Shown: in pieces, positions 37,282 through 46,972 of the stretch
Layout: each line of letters opens with the position of its first letter
Numbering within the stretch: position 1 is the stretch's first letter
DNA from: an uncultured SAR86 cluster bacterium
GTDB taxonomy: Bacteria; Pseudomonadota; Gammaproteobacteria; Magnimaribacterales; D2472
Reading direction: 5' to 3'
Assembly: GCA_902511425.1 (NCBI GenBank)
Contig: CABXFE010000004.1
Span: 1 to 48,552, forward strand
DNA: 48,552 bases
Notes under the pieces: model-generated
The model's database searches: none
What the model was told of the DNA's origin: nothing
What the model saw: only the letters and a program-made list of their open reading frames with translations
Made by a program: the position numbers and the translations under genes

Positions 37282-38137
37282 ATTGCTTATAAAAGTTTTT
37301 TCCTAAGGTTGATTTAAATCTTCTGTGACTCCAAAGATACTCAGCTGGATGCTGAAGAATCTTGTCTTCCATCAAGTCATTAATTTTCTGGGCTAATTCT
37401 ATTGAATTTAGCCCCATATGATAAATTAATTCTATCTCAAGCATCAATTTCTTATTTTTATAATATGAATTTATAAATAATAAATTTGAATTAGTTGCAT
37501 CAATAATTTTTTTTGTTGTCGTAATCGTGGCAGCTTCTTGGTTAAAAAATTTTAATTTAACAGAGTGATCCCATCCATAATCCTGATCTATTGCATACAT
37601 GACGTTTTTTCCAGCTTTAAGCCATTTCAAAAATTTACGTGGATTGTTTTTATCTGCAGTATCTTTCATGCTAGAAAGCCGGCCTTTATTTTGAATTTTA
37701 TTCATTGAAGGAGAATTATGTGCTCTGCTTACACCATACATCTCAGCATTCATAGCAAAAATACGAGCATCCAATTCTAAGTGTTGGGAGTGTTTGAAAA
37801 TGATTAAATTTCCATTAGTAGGGCCGTTGTTAGACAAAAAATCTATTCCAATTACCTCATAATCCATCTTGCTCTGTATTTTTTTATCTGACCAAAACCA
37901 AGCTATACCTGTTTCAATGAATGATCTGCCCAAGTGTAAAAAATTATTTTGTAAGAGTTTTTGTTGCTCAGTTTTTGACAGATTTGGAAAGCATGCTTCA
38001 ATATTTGCTTGAGCAATATTTTTCCTGCTCTTGGCTAAAATCAATAGGAGCTTGCCACAAAATTTTCCAATAGTTGGATGCCATGAAATTGGTAGATGGC
38101 AAAGACCTTGCCAAAATGTCATCATTAACTTTATCAA
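37271..38137 (-). CDS. LpxL/HtrB-type lauroyl acyltransferase family protein
   Basis: A 288-residue member of the lipid A late acyltransferase family, which transfers secondary acyl chains to lipid A or related lipids at the inner membrane. The N-terminal stretch is hydrophobic and membrane-associated. The catalytic HX4E motif is seen in KHSQHLELDARIFA (about 113-126), and the C-terminal EYLWSHRRFKS matches the HRRFK motif of LpxL/LpxM. Which acyl chain and acceptor cannot be told. It is upstream of and overlaps the methyltransferase gene. It is divergent from waaA, which adds Kdo to lipid A; the two fit one pathway. Confidence 0.88.
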   Translation of the reverse strand: MIKLMMTFWQGLCHLPISWHPTIGKFCGKLLLILAKSRKNIAQANIEACFPNLSKTEQQKLLQNNFLHLGRSFIETGIAWFWSDKKIQSKMDYEVIGIDFLSNNGPTNGNLIIFKHSQHLELDARIFAMNAEMYGVSRAHNSPSMNKIQNKGRLSSMKDTADKNNPRKFLKWLKAGKNVMYAIDQDYGWDHSVKLKFFNQEAATITTTKKIIDATNSNLLFINSYYKNKKLMLEIELIYHMGLNSIELAQKINDLMEDKILQHPAEYLWSHRRFKSTLGKNFYKQYEL

Positions 38138-38198
38138 TATTATGAGTGCTTAAAAATTAAAGAATGTATTATTACATTAATTTAAATATACCTTGGAT

Positions 38199-39769
<1,571 letters not shown>

Positions 39770-39775
39770 AAGTAT

Positions 39776-40729
39776 TTGAAGCTGAATAAGAAACCTATAA
39801 TATTTCTCCTCGGCCCAACTGCATCTGGAAAGACTGACTGGGCAATTAATTGGCAAAATGAATTTGAAGCTCTAGAAATCATAAGTGTAGACTCTGTTAT
39901 GGTTTACAGGGAATGTAATGTTGGGTCTGCCAAGCCTTCAGACACTATCTTAAAAAAACACCCTCATCATCTAGTCAATCATGTTTCTTTGGATTCTATA
40001 TTTTCTGTTGCAGATTTTTATGATTCAGCTCTAAGGTTAATTGATGACATTCACGCAAGAAACAAGATTCCATTAATGGTTGGAGGCAGCATGATGTACT
40101 TCAGTCTTTTGAAAAAAGGAATCAGCAATCTTCCTTCAGCTGATCTGAAATTACGTGATGAGTTAGAGCAAAAAATTCTTATAAATGGAATAGATGCTCT
40201 GCATGCAGATCTAATCAAGCTTGACCCTGAGGCAGGTCAAAATATTGATCCTCATGACTCACAAAGAATTATAAGAGCAATTGAGATTATCATTTCAACA
40301 AACATGAGCTTGAATGAAAACCTATCATCAGAAAAAAGCAGCGCATTAAAAGAAAAATATACATTAATAGAGTTTGGGATTTTTCCTCAAGAAAGATCAA
40401 TGCTTCATGAAAGAATAGAATCTAGACAAGAGACTTTAGTTGGAGACAAATTACTTGAGGAAATAGTAAATATTCAAAATAGTTTTGATATTTCTGCCGA
40501 GCATCCTGCAATGAAAGCCATAAATTATAGGCAAGGATTGCAAGTAGTTGAGGGGAAGCTAGAAAAATCTGAATTATTTGAAAAGTCTCTTTTTGCTACA
40601 CGTCAATTTGCAAAAAGACAGTGTACTTGGATGAGAGGATGGGAGAATTTGATATATTTTGATCTTCATCAGCGAGAAGAAGCAGCTGAGCAACTAAAAA
40701 AGCAATTTAATTTGCTTGAAATTGTTTAA
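39776..40729 (+). CDS. miaA: tRNA dimethylallyltransferase MiaA
   Basis: It adds dimethylallyl to A37 of tRNAs that read codons beginning with U. At 317 residues it is of normal length. FLLGPTASGKTDWA forms the P-loop at about 10-23, SVDSVMVYRECNVGSAKPS holds the catalytic Asp region, VGGSMMYF is the GGTGLY-like substrate motif, and YRQGLQVVEGK and FAKRQCTWMRG occur near the C-terminus. The start is TTG six bases after the PII stop, and no ATG precedes the P-loop. In gammaproteobacteria hfq and hflX normally follow; here hflK comes next, 60 bases on. Confidence 0.96.
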   Translation: MKLNKKPIIFLLGPTASGKTDWAINWQNEFEALEIISVDSVMVYRECNVGSAKPSDTILKKHPHHLVNHVSLDSIFSVADFYDSALRLIDDIHARNKIPLMVGGSMMYFSLLKKGISNLPSADLKLRDELEQKILINGIDALHADLIKLDPEAGQNIDPHDSQRIIRAIEIIISTNMSLNENLSSEKSSALKEKYTLIEFGIFPQERSMLHERIESRQETLVGDKLLEEIVNIQNSFDISAEHPAMKAINYRQGLQVVEGKLEKSELFEKSLFATRQFAKRQCTWMRGWENLIYFDLHQREEAAEQLKKQFNLLEIV

Positions 40730-40757
40730 TTCTCAAGATTTACCCCCAAATTAAATT

Positions 40758-40763
40758 TATAAT
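40758..40763 (+). promoter_or_regulatory. Possible -10 box for hflKC-purA
   Basis: TATAAT lies 27 bases before the GTG of hflK, in the only sizeable gap (60 bases) after miaA. The matching -35 position is poor. It would give hflK-hflC-purA a start site of their own. Confidence 0.3.
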
Positions 40764-40789
40764 AAAACTTTACAACAATAGGTATCTAC

Positions 40790-41827
40790 GTGAATTGGGA
40801 TAATCAAAATAATCAAGACCCTTGGGGCAGAAAAGATCAAGACGAAGTTTCGTTCGATGACTTAATAAAAAAGTTTTCTGTAATGTTTGGAAAGCAAGGC
40901 TCTGGCTCCAACGGATCTTCTGGCGGAAGTGGGTTTAATTTTCCAACAAAAAAAGCTTTTTTGTATGGTTTTTTTGGGCTACTAGTTATTTATGCGAGCA
41001 TGTCTATATACCAGTTGGATTCTCCGGAAAGAGCAGTTGTTTTAAGGTTCGGTGAGTATCATGCTGAGACGGGAGAGGGTTTAAACTTTATGTTGGCTGG
41101 CATTGATGAAAGGTATGTCGAAAATGTTGCACTCACCAGACGTTACTCACAAACAGCAAATATGCTTACCAAGGACGAGAATCTCGTTGATGTTACTATT
41201 TCAGTTCAGTATCGAATTAAAAATTTAAAAGATTTTGTATTAAATGTCCGTGATCCCGAAAGCAGCTTAAGGGAGGCTACTGAAAGCTCTTTGCGTCATG
41301 TTGTTGGGGATAACACCCTTGAGGAAACCCTTACAACTGGTCGTGAAATGATTGCACAAGATGTTAATGCAAGACTTCAAAGTTATCTAGATTTATACGC
41401 AACCGGGCTTGTAGTGCAACAGGTCAATATAGAAAAAACTGATCCACCTTCAGCTGTAAAAGCTTCTTTTGATGATGTTGTTGCAGCAAGAGAGGATAAA
41501 GAAAAATTACAAAATGAAGCAGATCGATACGGGCTTTCTATTGTCCCAGAAGCAAGAGGACAAGCATTTGCTAGAATCCAGGCAGCTGAAGCATACAGAG
41601 AAGAGGTTGTAGCTAACGCAGAGGGTGAAGCGGTCAGATTTGATAAGTTACTAGCTGAGTATCAAAAAGCACCGAAAGTTACTCGAGATAGGCTATATCT
41701 TGATGCTTTACAAGGACTTTACAGTAATTCAACAAAAGTTTTGATGGATGTGGAAGGGGGTAATAATCTTATGTATCTTCCATTGGATAAAATTCTTGAA
41801 CAAAACAGATCACAGGAGGAAGACTAA
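40790..41827 (+). CDS. hflK: HflK, subunit of the FtsH-modulating HflKC complex
   Basis: A 345-residue SPFH/band-7 protein. With HflC it forms a large inner-membrane assembly that surrounds the FtsH protease. The N-terminus is a Gly/Ser/Asn-rich cytoplasmic tail (GKQGSGSNGSSGGSGFNF), then one membrane helix at about 56-74, then the SPFH domain beginning DSPERAVVLRFGEYH. A long charged helix near 230-310 (AAREDKEKLQNEADRY..., QAAEAYREEVVANAEGEA) precedes the C-terminus. The start is GTG with AGG seven bases upstream. Its TAA shares one base with the hflC ATG, giving tight coupling. Confidence 0.95.
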   Translation: MNWDNQNNQDPWGRKDQDEVSFDDLIKKFSVMFGKQGSGSNGSSGGSGFNFPTKKAFLYGFFGLLVIYASMSIYQLDSPERAVVLRFGEYHAETGEGLNFMLAGIDERYVENVALTRRYSQTANMLTKDENLVDVTISVQYRIKNLKDFVLNVRDPESSLREATESSLRHVVGDNTLEETLTTGREMIAQDVNARLQSYLDLYATGLVVQQVNIEKTDPPSAVKASFDDVVAAREDKEKLQNEADRYGLSIVPEARGQAFARIQAAEAYREEVVANAEGEAVRFDKLLAEYQKAPKVTRDRLYLDALQGLYSNSTKVLMDVEGGNNLMYLPLDKILEQNRSQEED

Positions 41828-42696
41828 TGACTAAAGGAATGAATCTCTTAGTTCTTGCAGGACTTATTCTTGCGCTAATACTTAATAGCTTATTTGTTAT
41901 TGATGAAAAAGAAGATGGAATAGTTTTCCAATTTGGTGAAGCTATTAAATCTGATCTTCCAACTGGCTTAAATTTTAAATTGCCAATTATCCAGAATGTA
42001 AAAAAATATGATTCAAGGTTGCAGACTCTTGATGAAGAGCCAAATAGAATATTAACAGTTGAGAGTAAATATCTTATTGTTGACTCGTTTGTAAAATATC
42101 GAATTACGAATGTTCGAACCTTTTATGATGCAACTAGCGGAAGTTTTATTAACTTGAATAATTTGCTCGGACAAAGAACTGCGTTTGAACTGAAAAATCA
42201 ATTTGGTCGAAGAACAGTAACTGAATTAGTTTCAGGAGAAAGAGACCAGTTGATGAGCGACATGCGAGAAAATTTAGGAAATTCTGTATCTGATCTAGGT
42301 ATCGAGATTATTGATTTTAGAGTTAAAAGAATTGATTTGCCGCCTGAACTAAGTAACTCTGTTTATGAAAGGATGCGCTCTGAAAGAAACAGGTTAGCTG
42401 AAGAATTACGTGCTGAAGGAAATGAGCTTTCTAATGAAATCCGTTCAACTGCAGACAAAGAAAGAGTTATTATTCTTGCAGAAGCTTATAAAACTTCTGA
42501 AGAAATAAGAGGAGAGGGTGATGCTACAGCAGCAGCAATCTATGCAGAATCATTCTCGAGAGATCCAGAATTTTATGAGTTTACTCGTAGCATGAAAGCT
42601 TATGATGCAACTTTTAATAATAAGTCAGATGTTTTGGTTATCGATCCTAAGTCTGATTTCTTCAAATACCTCAATCAGTCAAAAGGCAATAACTAA
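41827..42696 (+). CDS. hflC: HflC, partner of HflK
   Basis: A 289-residue SPFH/band-7 protein with an N-terminal membrane helix (LLVLAGLILALILNSLFVI, about 6-24), then DEKEDGIVFQFGEAI, the SPFH domain, and the helical segment RSERNRLAEELRAEGNELSNEIRSTADKE with the EEIRGEGDATAAAIYAE motif typical of HflC. It forms the HflKC ring with HflK and limits FtsH access to membrane substrates. The one-base overlap with hflK and seven-base gap to purA match the conserved hflKC-purA order. Confidence 0.95.
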   Translation: MTKGMNLLVLAGLILALILNSLFVIDEKEDGIVFQFGEAIKSDLPTGLNFKLPIIQNVKKYDSRLQTLDEEPNRILTVESKYLIVDSFVKYRITNVRTFYDATSGSFINLNNLLGQRTAFELKNQFGRRTVTELVSGERDQLMSDMRENLGNSVSDLGIEIIDFRVKRIDLPPELSNSVYERMRSERNRLAEELRAEGNELSNEIRSTADKERVIILAEAYKTSEEIRGEGDATAAAIYAESFSRDPEFYEFTRSMKAYDATFNNKSDVLVIDPKSDFFKYLNQSKGNN

Positions 42697-42702
42697 TATC
42701 CA

Positions 42703-43926
42703 ATGAGCAATAACACCCTTATCTTGGGCTTGCAGTGGGGTGATGAAGGGAAAGGAAAAATTGTAGATGCTTTGGCAGAAAGTTCTGAGGCAGTATGTCG
42801 ATTTCAAGGCGGTCATAACGCAGGGCACACACTTAAAGTTGATGGCGAGCAAAAAGTCCTGCATCTAGTCCCATCTGGCATTCTTCATCCTTCAGTTCAT
42901 TGTGTCTTGGGTAATGGTCTTGTTTTATCTCTTCCAGCTCTAGCTAAAGAAATTAAGGAATTGCAAGAGAGCAATATTAGTTTTAAAGATCGTTTTTATG
43001 TCAGTGAAGATTGCTCATTAATTCTGCCTACCCACATAGCTATTGATCAGGTTCGAGATAAAGAAGAGGGCATTGGGACAACCGGTAGAGGAATTGGCCC
43101 GGCATATGAAGATAAGATTGCTAGACGTGCAGTGCGTTTTGGAGATTTAAAAAATCTTGAAGAGCTCAAGATAAAATTATCAACATTGGTTAAGTATCAC
43201 AATCAAATTTTACAGAATTTATATAATGCTAAACCTATAGCGTTCGAGGATGTTTTAGAAGAGCTGACTAGCAACATAGACCTTTATAATAAATATCATT
43301 GCAAAACTCAGGATCTCCTTAAACTGTGGGTAAAACAGGGCAAGAGCATTCTTTTTGAAGGTGCACAGGGTTCTATGCTAGACATTGATCATGGAACCTA
43401 TCCATATGTTACCTCTTCAAGCACTACTGCAGGTGGTTTATCCTCTGGGTTGGGAGTGGGCCCGCGACATATTGATTCCATTTTGGGTATTACCAAGGCA
43501 TATACTACTCGAGTTGGTGAAGGGCCTTTTGCTACTGAGTTATTTGATTCCAACGCAGAGCAACTGGCAAAGACTGGGCATGAATTTGGTGCAACAACTG
43601 GTCGCCCAAGAAGATGTGGATGGTTGGATTTGAAAGCGTTAGAAACCATTGTTTTTATAAACTCTGTTAGCAATCTATGCATCACAAAATTAGACGTTCT
43701 AGATAACTTTGATGAAATCAAAGTGTGCATTGATTATGATCAAAATCAGCAGCCAATCTATAAAACATTCTCCGGCTGGAATCAGGACACATCAGTGGCT
43801 AGGTCTTTTAACGATTTACCAAAAGCTGCTCAGGACTATATACTATTTATTGAGGAGACTTTGGATTGTCCCGTTGGCATAGTTTCAGTGGGACCATCAA
43901 GAGATCAAACAATTTATAGAGATTAG
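42703..43926 (+). CDS. purA: Adenylosuccinate synthetase PurA
   Basis: It joins IMP and aspartate with GTP to give adenylosuccinate, the first committed step to AMP. It is 407 residues, somewhat short of E. coli (432). GLQWGDEGKGKIVD (about 9-22) has the catalytic Asp and P-loop; RFQGGHNAGHTL has the catalytic His; GTTGRGIGPAYEDK, FEGAQGSMLDIDHGTYPYVTSS, GATTGRPRRCGW and VGPSRDQTI follow. It comes directly after hflKC, the conserved order, and is followed by the disrupted DUF3604 locus. Confidence 0.97.
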   Translation: MSNNTLILGLQWGDEGKGKIVDALAESSEAVCRFQGGHNAGHTLKVDGEQKVLHLVPSGILHPSVHCVLGNGLVLSLPALAKEIKELQESNISFKDRFYVSEDCSLILPTHIAIDQVRDKEEGIGTTGRGIGPAYEDKIARRAVRFGDLKNLEELKIKLSTLVKYHNQILQNLYNAKPIAFEDVLEELTSNIDLYNKYHCKTQDLLKLWVKQGKSILFEGAQGSMLDIDHGTYPYVTSSSTTAGGLSSGLGVGPRHIDSILGITKAYTTRVGEGPFATELFDSNAEQLAKTGHEFGATTGRPRRCGWLDLKALETIVFINSVSNLCITKLDVLDNFDEIKVCIDYDQNQQPIYKTFSGWNQDTSVARSFNDLPKAAQDYILFIEETLDCPVGIVSVGPSRDQTIYRD

Positions 43927-43947
43927 ATTTATCAATTCTGGAGAGAT

Positions 43948-43990
43948 ATGAGAAACCTTCTTACTTCGCTCGTTCTGCTTTTATTTCCTC
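43948..43990 (+). pseudogene. Orphan start and signal peptide of the disrupted DUF3604 gene
   Basis: Twenty-one bases after the purA stop, GGAGAGAT precedes an ATG that opens MRNLLTSLVLLLF, a typical signal peptide. The reading then runs into the inverted segment and soon stops. It is on the + strand, like the C-terminal DUF3604 fragment, and lies exactly outside the left inverted repeat. It is best explained as the original start of that gene, stranded by inversion. In the computer-reversed arrangement the reading would be one base out of frame with the DUF3604 N-terminus, so a second small change must be assumed. Confidence 0.5.
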
Positions 43991-44509
43991 AAAGAATTTG
44001 TCGAATGCAAAAAATCTATCTCTATTTTTTAAATCTAATGTTGCTGGTAAAGCAGACATAGTCCAGGGCAAACCAAGCCTCATCACCAATGGAGCAACTC
44101 CTCCAGAACCAATTGCTCTTGGGGGAACCAGTGCATCATCAGTTTCCAAGAAAATGACGTTTTTGTGGCCGTAATGATTTCCAGGATTTGGATCAACTTG
44201 AGTCCATTCCCACCCTAAGAAACTCACCAAATCATCTGTACCCTCTGATAGATTATTGCATTGCTGAATACTTTTTTTTGTGTCAAGCCATTTTCTTGGA
44301 GTGCTTGCTTCAGCATGATCATTGATAGACCAAAAATCTAAAGCTGAACAAAATCTTGCGTAATCACACGCGTCAGCTAATGGAGAAGCTCCCTTACCAT
44401 TCATAAATGGTAGAGACCACATAAAAGCATCAGTTGAATAAGTTGTGTGTACATGAAGATCGCCAAAGAGGATTTGCTTTTCATCCAGAACCTCTAATTC
44501 TGATTTCAC
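43961..44509 (-). pseudogene. DUF3604 protein, inverted N-terminal fragment
   Basis: 182 residues that start inside a DUF3604 domain. ILFGDLHVHTTYSTDAFMWSLPF and WSINDHAEASTPRKW are the metal-binding HxH and DH motifs of a PHP-like site, followed by FLGWEWTQ and YGHKNVIF. The sequence ends FDKFFEEIKA then four unrelated residues (ERAK) and a stop. The remaining two thirds lies on the opposite strand, starting 24 bases beyond this fragment's 5' end. The open frame extends upstream of the tracked GTG (LPEKALQDRASRINV) without a start codon, as expected if its true start was left behind. On its own it should be non-functional. Confidence 0.85.
43977..43996 (+). repeat. Left inverted repeat of the invertible DUF3604 segment
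   Basis: GCTTTTATTTCCTC at 43977-43990 is the exact reverse complement of GAGGAAATAAAAGC at 44552-44565. Extending inward to 20 bases gives 18 matches. Together the repeats enclose the inverted N-terminal coding segment (589 bp outer to outer using the 14-bp arms). Confidence 0.85.
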
Positions 44510-44533
44510 AACATTAATCCTACTTGCTCTATC

Positions 44534-46096
44534 TTGCAGCGCTTTTTCTGGGAGGAAATAAAAGCTACACCTATTTGTCCTGAGGGAGTTAATACTAGAG
44601 ATCTGCCTATAAATTGTTATGAGGAAGCAACTAATCCAAATATTTTGTTTCAGAAGTTAAGAGATTGGGAGACTCCTTATATGGTGATTCCTCACGGGAC
44701 AACGTGGGGGTTTTATACTCCGCCAACATCTGATTGGAAAAAGCAGCTTGCAGATTTCCAAGATGATGAATCTCAATTTTTATTTGAGATTTATTCTGGC
44801 CATGGAAATTCTGAAGAATACAGAACCTGGAATGATGCAAAGTTAAATTCAAATGTTGAGGTATTTTGTCCGGAAGGAAGCAGCGATTTTTTACCAACTT
44901 GCCAACAGGCTGGAAATATTATGGCTGCAAGGTGTGAAGATTCTGGCATGGATGCTCAGACATGCAAATATTTAGTAGATCAAACAAAATTATTTACCGC
45001 TCAAATGGGATCAACAGGTTATGCTGCAGTCAATGAGACTGAGCCAGATGATTTTCTAAATGCAGGACAGTGCAATGACTGCTTTCTTCCTGCTTTCAAC
45101 TACAGGCCGCAAGGTTCTGCACAGTATGTTTTAGCTTTAAGTGATTTTACTGATCAAGAAAATCCAAAGCGCTTTAAATTTGGATTTATTGGCTCCAGTG
45201 ATAATCATGGCGCTCGACCAGGGACTGGTTACAAAGAAATCGATCGACTATATAACACAGAAGCAAATGGCTTCAATGATCCCTTGTTTGAAAAGCTAGG
45301 GGATCTAAGACGTCCAAAGGGCAAATTAGAGCCCTCATATGTTGACCTAGGCAACACTTCCTTGACCAGCATAATGGATCTTAATATTGCAACGGATGCT
45401 GAAAGACAAAGCGCATATTTCATGTCTGGAGGCTTGGTTGCTGCTCATTCAACGTCTAGAAAGAGGGAGTCCATATGGGATGCGTTAGAAAGAAAAGAGG
45501 TCTATGCAACCTCAGGGCCAAGAATTCTTTTATGGTTTGATGCAGAAACACAATCTCAATCTTTAACCATGGGAGCTGAAGCAAACTCCAATAAATCGCC
45601 GTTATTTACAGTCAAAGCCGCAGGCTCTCTGAAGCAAAAACCTGGTTGTCCTGATTATAGTAATAATGGTTTGACTCAAGAACGCCTAGAAAAAATATGT
45701 AACTCTGAGTGTTACAACCCAAGCAATGAAAGAAGGTTAATTACTAGGATTGAGGTAATTAAAATTTTACCTCAACAATATGAAAATGAACCTGTTGAAG
45801 GCCTAATAGAGGATGTATGGAAATCATTTCCCTGTAATAGTACTAGCTGCAAGATATCATTTGAAGATGAGCAGTTTTCTATCGGTCAAAGGGATGCGAT
45901 TTACTATGTGCGTGCCATTGAGGAGCCTTCTCCAACATTGTCTGCCGACCCCTTAGGATGTGAATTTAATGAGATGGGAGAATGTATCAAATCTGAAATA
46001 TGCAGGGTAGGAGTTCATGAGAATAGAGATGGTTGTGTCGCACCTGCTGAACATAGAGCATGGTCTAGCCCAATCTATGTTAATTACTCTTCTTAA
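44534..46096 (+). pseudogene. DUF3604 protein, C-terminal fragment
   Basis: 520 residues making up the rest of a DUF3604 protein: ATPICPEGVNTRDLP near the start, then VIPHGTTWGFYTPP, FEIYSGHGNSEEYR, FGFIGSSDNHGARPGTG, YFMSGGLVAAHSTSRKRESIWDAL and EVYATSGPRILLWFDA. Cysteine pairs in the C-terminal part suit an exported protein, yet this fragment has no signal peptide. The tracked ATG and MQRFFW precede the repeat-encoded EEIKA and are antisense to the N-terminal fragment's upstream region, so they are not native. Reversal of the inverted segment would join FDKFFEEIKA to TPICPEGV in frame. It could still be transcribed from the purA side. The stop overlaps nusB by 17 bases. Confidence 0.85.
44546..44565 (-). 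repeat. Right inverted repeat of the invertible DUF3604 segment
   Basis: TTCTGGGAGGAAATAAAAGC on the + strand matches the reverse complement of the left copy at 18 of 20 positions; the last 14 are perfect. It lies at the junction where the C-terminal fragment's native sequence resumes (EEIKA-TPICPEG). Confidence 0.85.
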
Positions 46097-46523
46097 GCCA
46101 GTCGGCCTGGTTTGTCTTCAGCCACTCGTCTAGCTTAGCGTTAACAAATTTATATGAATTAGGGTTAGAAAATTTCTTAGCTAGGCGGATACATTCATCA
46201 ATCACTATAGGATGGGCAAGCTCATTTGCACGTATCTCAACTATTCCAAGCCATAAAATAGCTTCATCTATAATCTCAAGGTTTTCACCTTCATTATTTT
46301 TTAGATCTCTTGTAATTTCTTTCAAGTCATCTGATTGTTCAAAAATATTTTCTAATCTTTGCTTGAAGTAATTAAAGCTTATTTTTTTAGGTGTATTTTC
46401 CTTCAGGAACTGGTCTATCAAAGAGTTTAAATTTGATTCATGAAATATATATTGATAGATGGCCTGAACTAAACATTCTCGAGTTTGAAGTTCTTGTTTG
46501 TACTTTCCTAAATTTTTTGACAT
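46080..46523 (-). CDS. nusB: Transcription antitermination factor NusB
   Basis: NusB binds boxA RNA with ribosomal protein S10 during rRNA antitermination. The 147-residue all-helical protein has TRECLVQAIYQYIF near the N-terminus, DEAILWLGIVEIRANELAHPIVIDECIRLAKKF and KFVNAKLDEWLK near the C-terminus, all typical. It follows ribH with two bases between, in the conserved ribH-nusB order. The final 17 bases overlap the convergent DUF3604 fragment. thiL, which commonly follows nusB, is absent here. Confidence 0.94.
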   Translation of the reverse strand: MSKNLGKYKQELQTRECLVQAIYQYIFHESNLNSLIDQFLKENTPKKISFNYFKQRLENIFEQSDDLKEITRDLKNNEGENLEIIDEAILWLGIVEIRANELAHPIVIDECIRLAKKFSNPNSYKFVNAKLDEWLKTNQADWLKKSN

Positions 46524-46525
46524 TT

Positions 46526-46972
46526 TTAGTTGAGCATCTCAACAAGTGACTGCGCAACTTCTCTACCTTTATTCAATTTAGATGAGTTAGTGCGCTCTTG
46601 AGCTTGAGATAAATTTTCTACAGCAATTAAACCAAATCCAATGGGCTTATTTGCATTTACACTTACTTGCATTAATCCCTGTGCTGTTGACTCAGATATA
46701 AGTTCGTAATGTGTTGTTTCACCACGGATTACTACTCCATATGCAATAACTCCGTCTGCATCCGCTAATTCTTTTTGAGCTGCGTGGACAAGCTCCCAAG
46801 CGCCTGGAACGTAGACAATTTTAATGTTTGTAAAACCAAGTTTCTCTAGATGTGCTTTTCCTGAACCTAATAATTCATCAACCAGCTCAGCATTCCACTT
46901 TGAAGCAACGATGGCAATTTTTTTATTAACATCAATTTGCTCTGATGAATATATGAATCCGTCTTTACTCAT
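46526..46972 (-). CDS. ribH: 6,7-dimethyl-8-ribityllumazine synthase RibH
   Basis: It condenses dihydroxybutanone phosphate with the pyrimidine intermediate to make lumazine, the penultimate step of riboflavin synthesis. The 148-residue protein has IAIVASKWNAELVDELL (substrate-binding Trp), YVPGAWELVHAAQ, IAYGVVIRGETTHYELI with the catalytic His, and PIGFGLIAVENLSQAQERT. Length and motifs are normal, and it probably assembles as a pentamer or icosahedral shell. The start overlaps the ribBA stop by four bases (ATGA), so it is co-translated with ribBA. Confidence 0.96.
   Translation of the reverse strand: MSKDGFIYSSEQIDVNKKIAIVASKWNAELVDELLGSGKAHLEKLGFTNIKIVYVPGAWELVHAAQKELADADGVIAYGVVIRGETTHYELISESTAQGLMQVSVNANKPIGFGLIAVENLSQAQERTNSSKLNKGREVAQSLVEMLN

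Noticed and set aside
43398-43730. 110-aa minus-strand ORF inside purA
   Set aside because: Shadow of purA; no family resemblance and full overlap with conserved coding sequence.
43961-46096. Two independent DUF3604 genes in head-to-head orientation
   Set aside because: Each holds a complementary part of one domain, they share the EEIKA-coding inverted repeat at the break, and neither has a native start.
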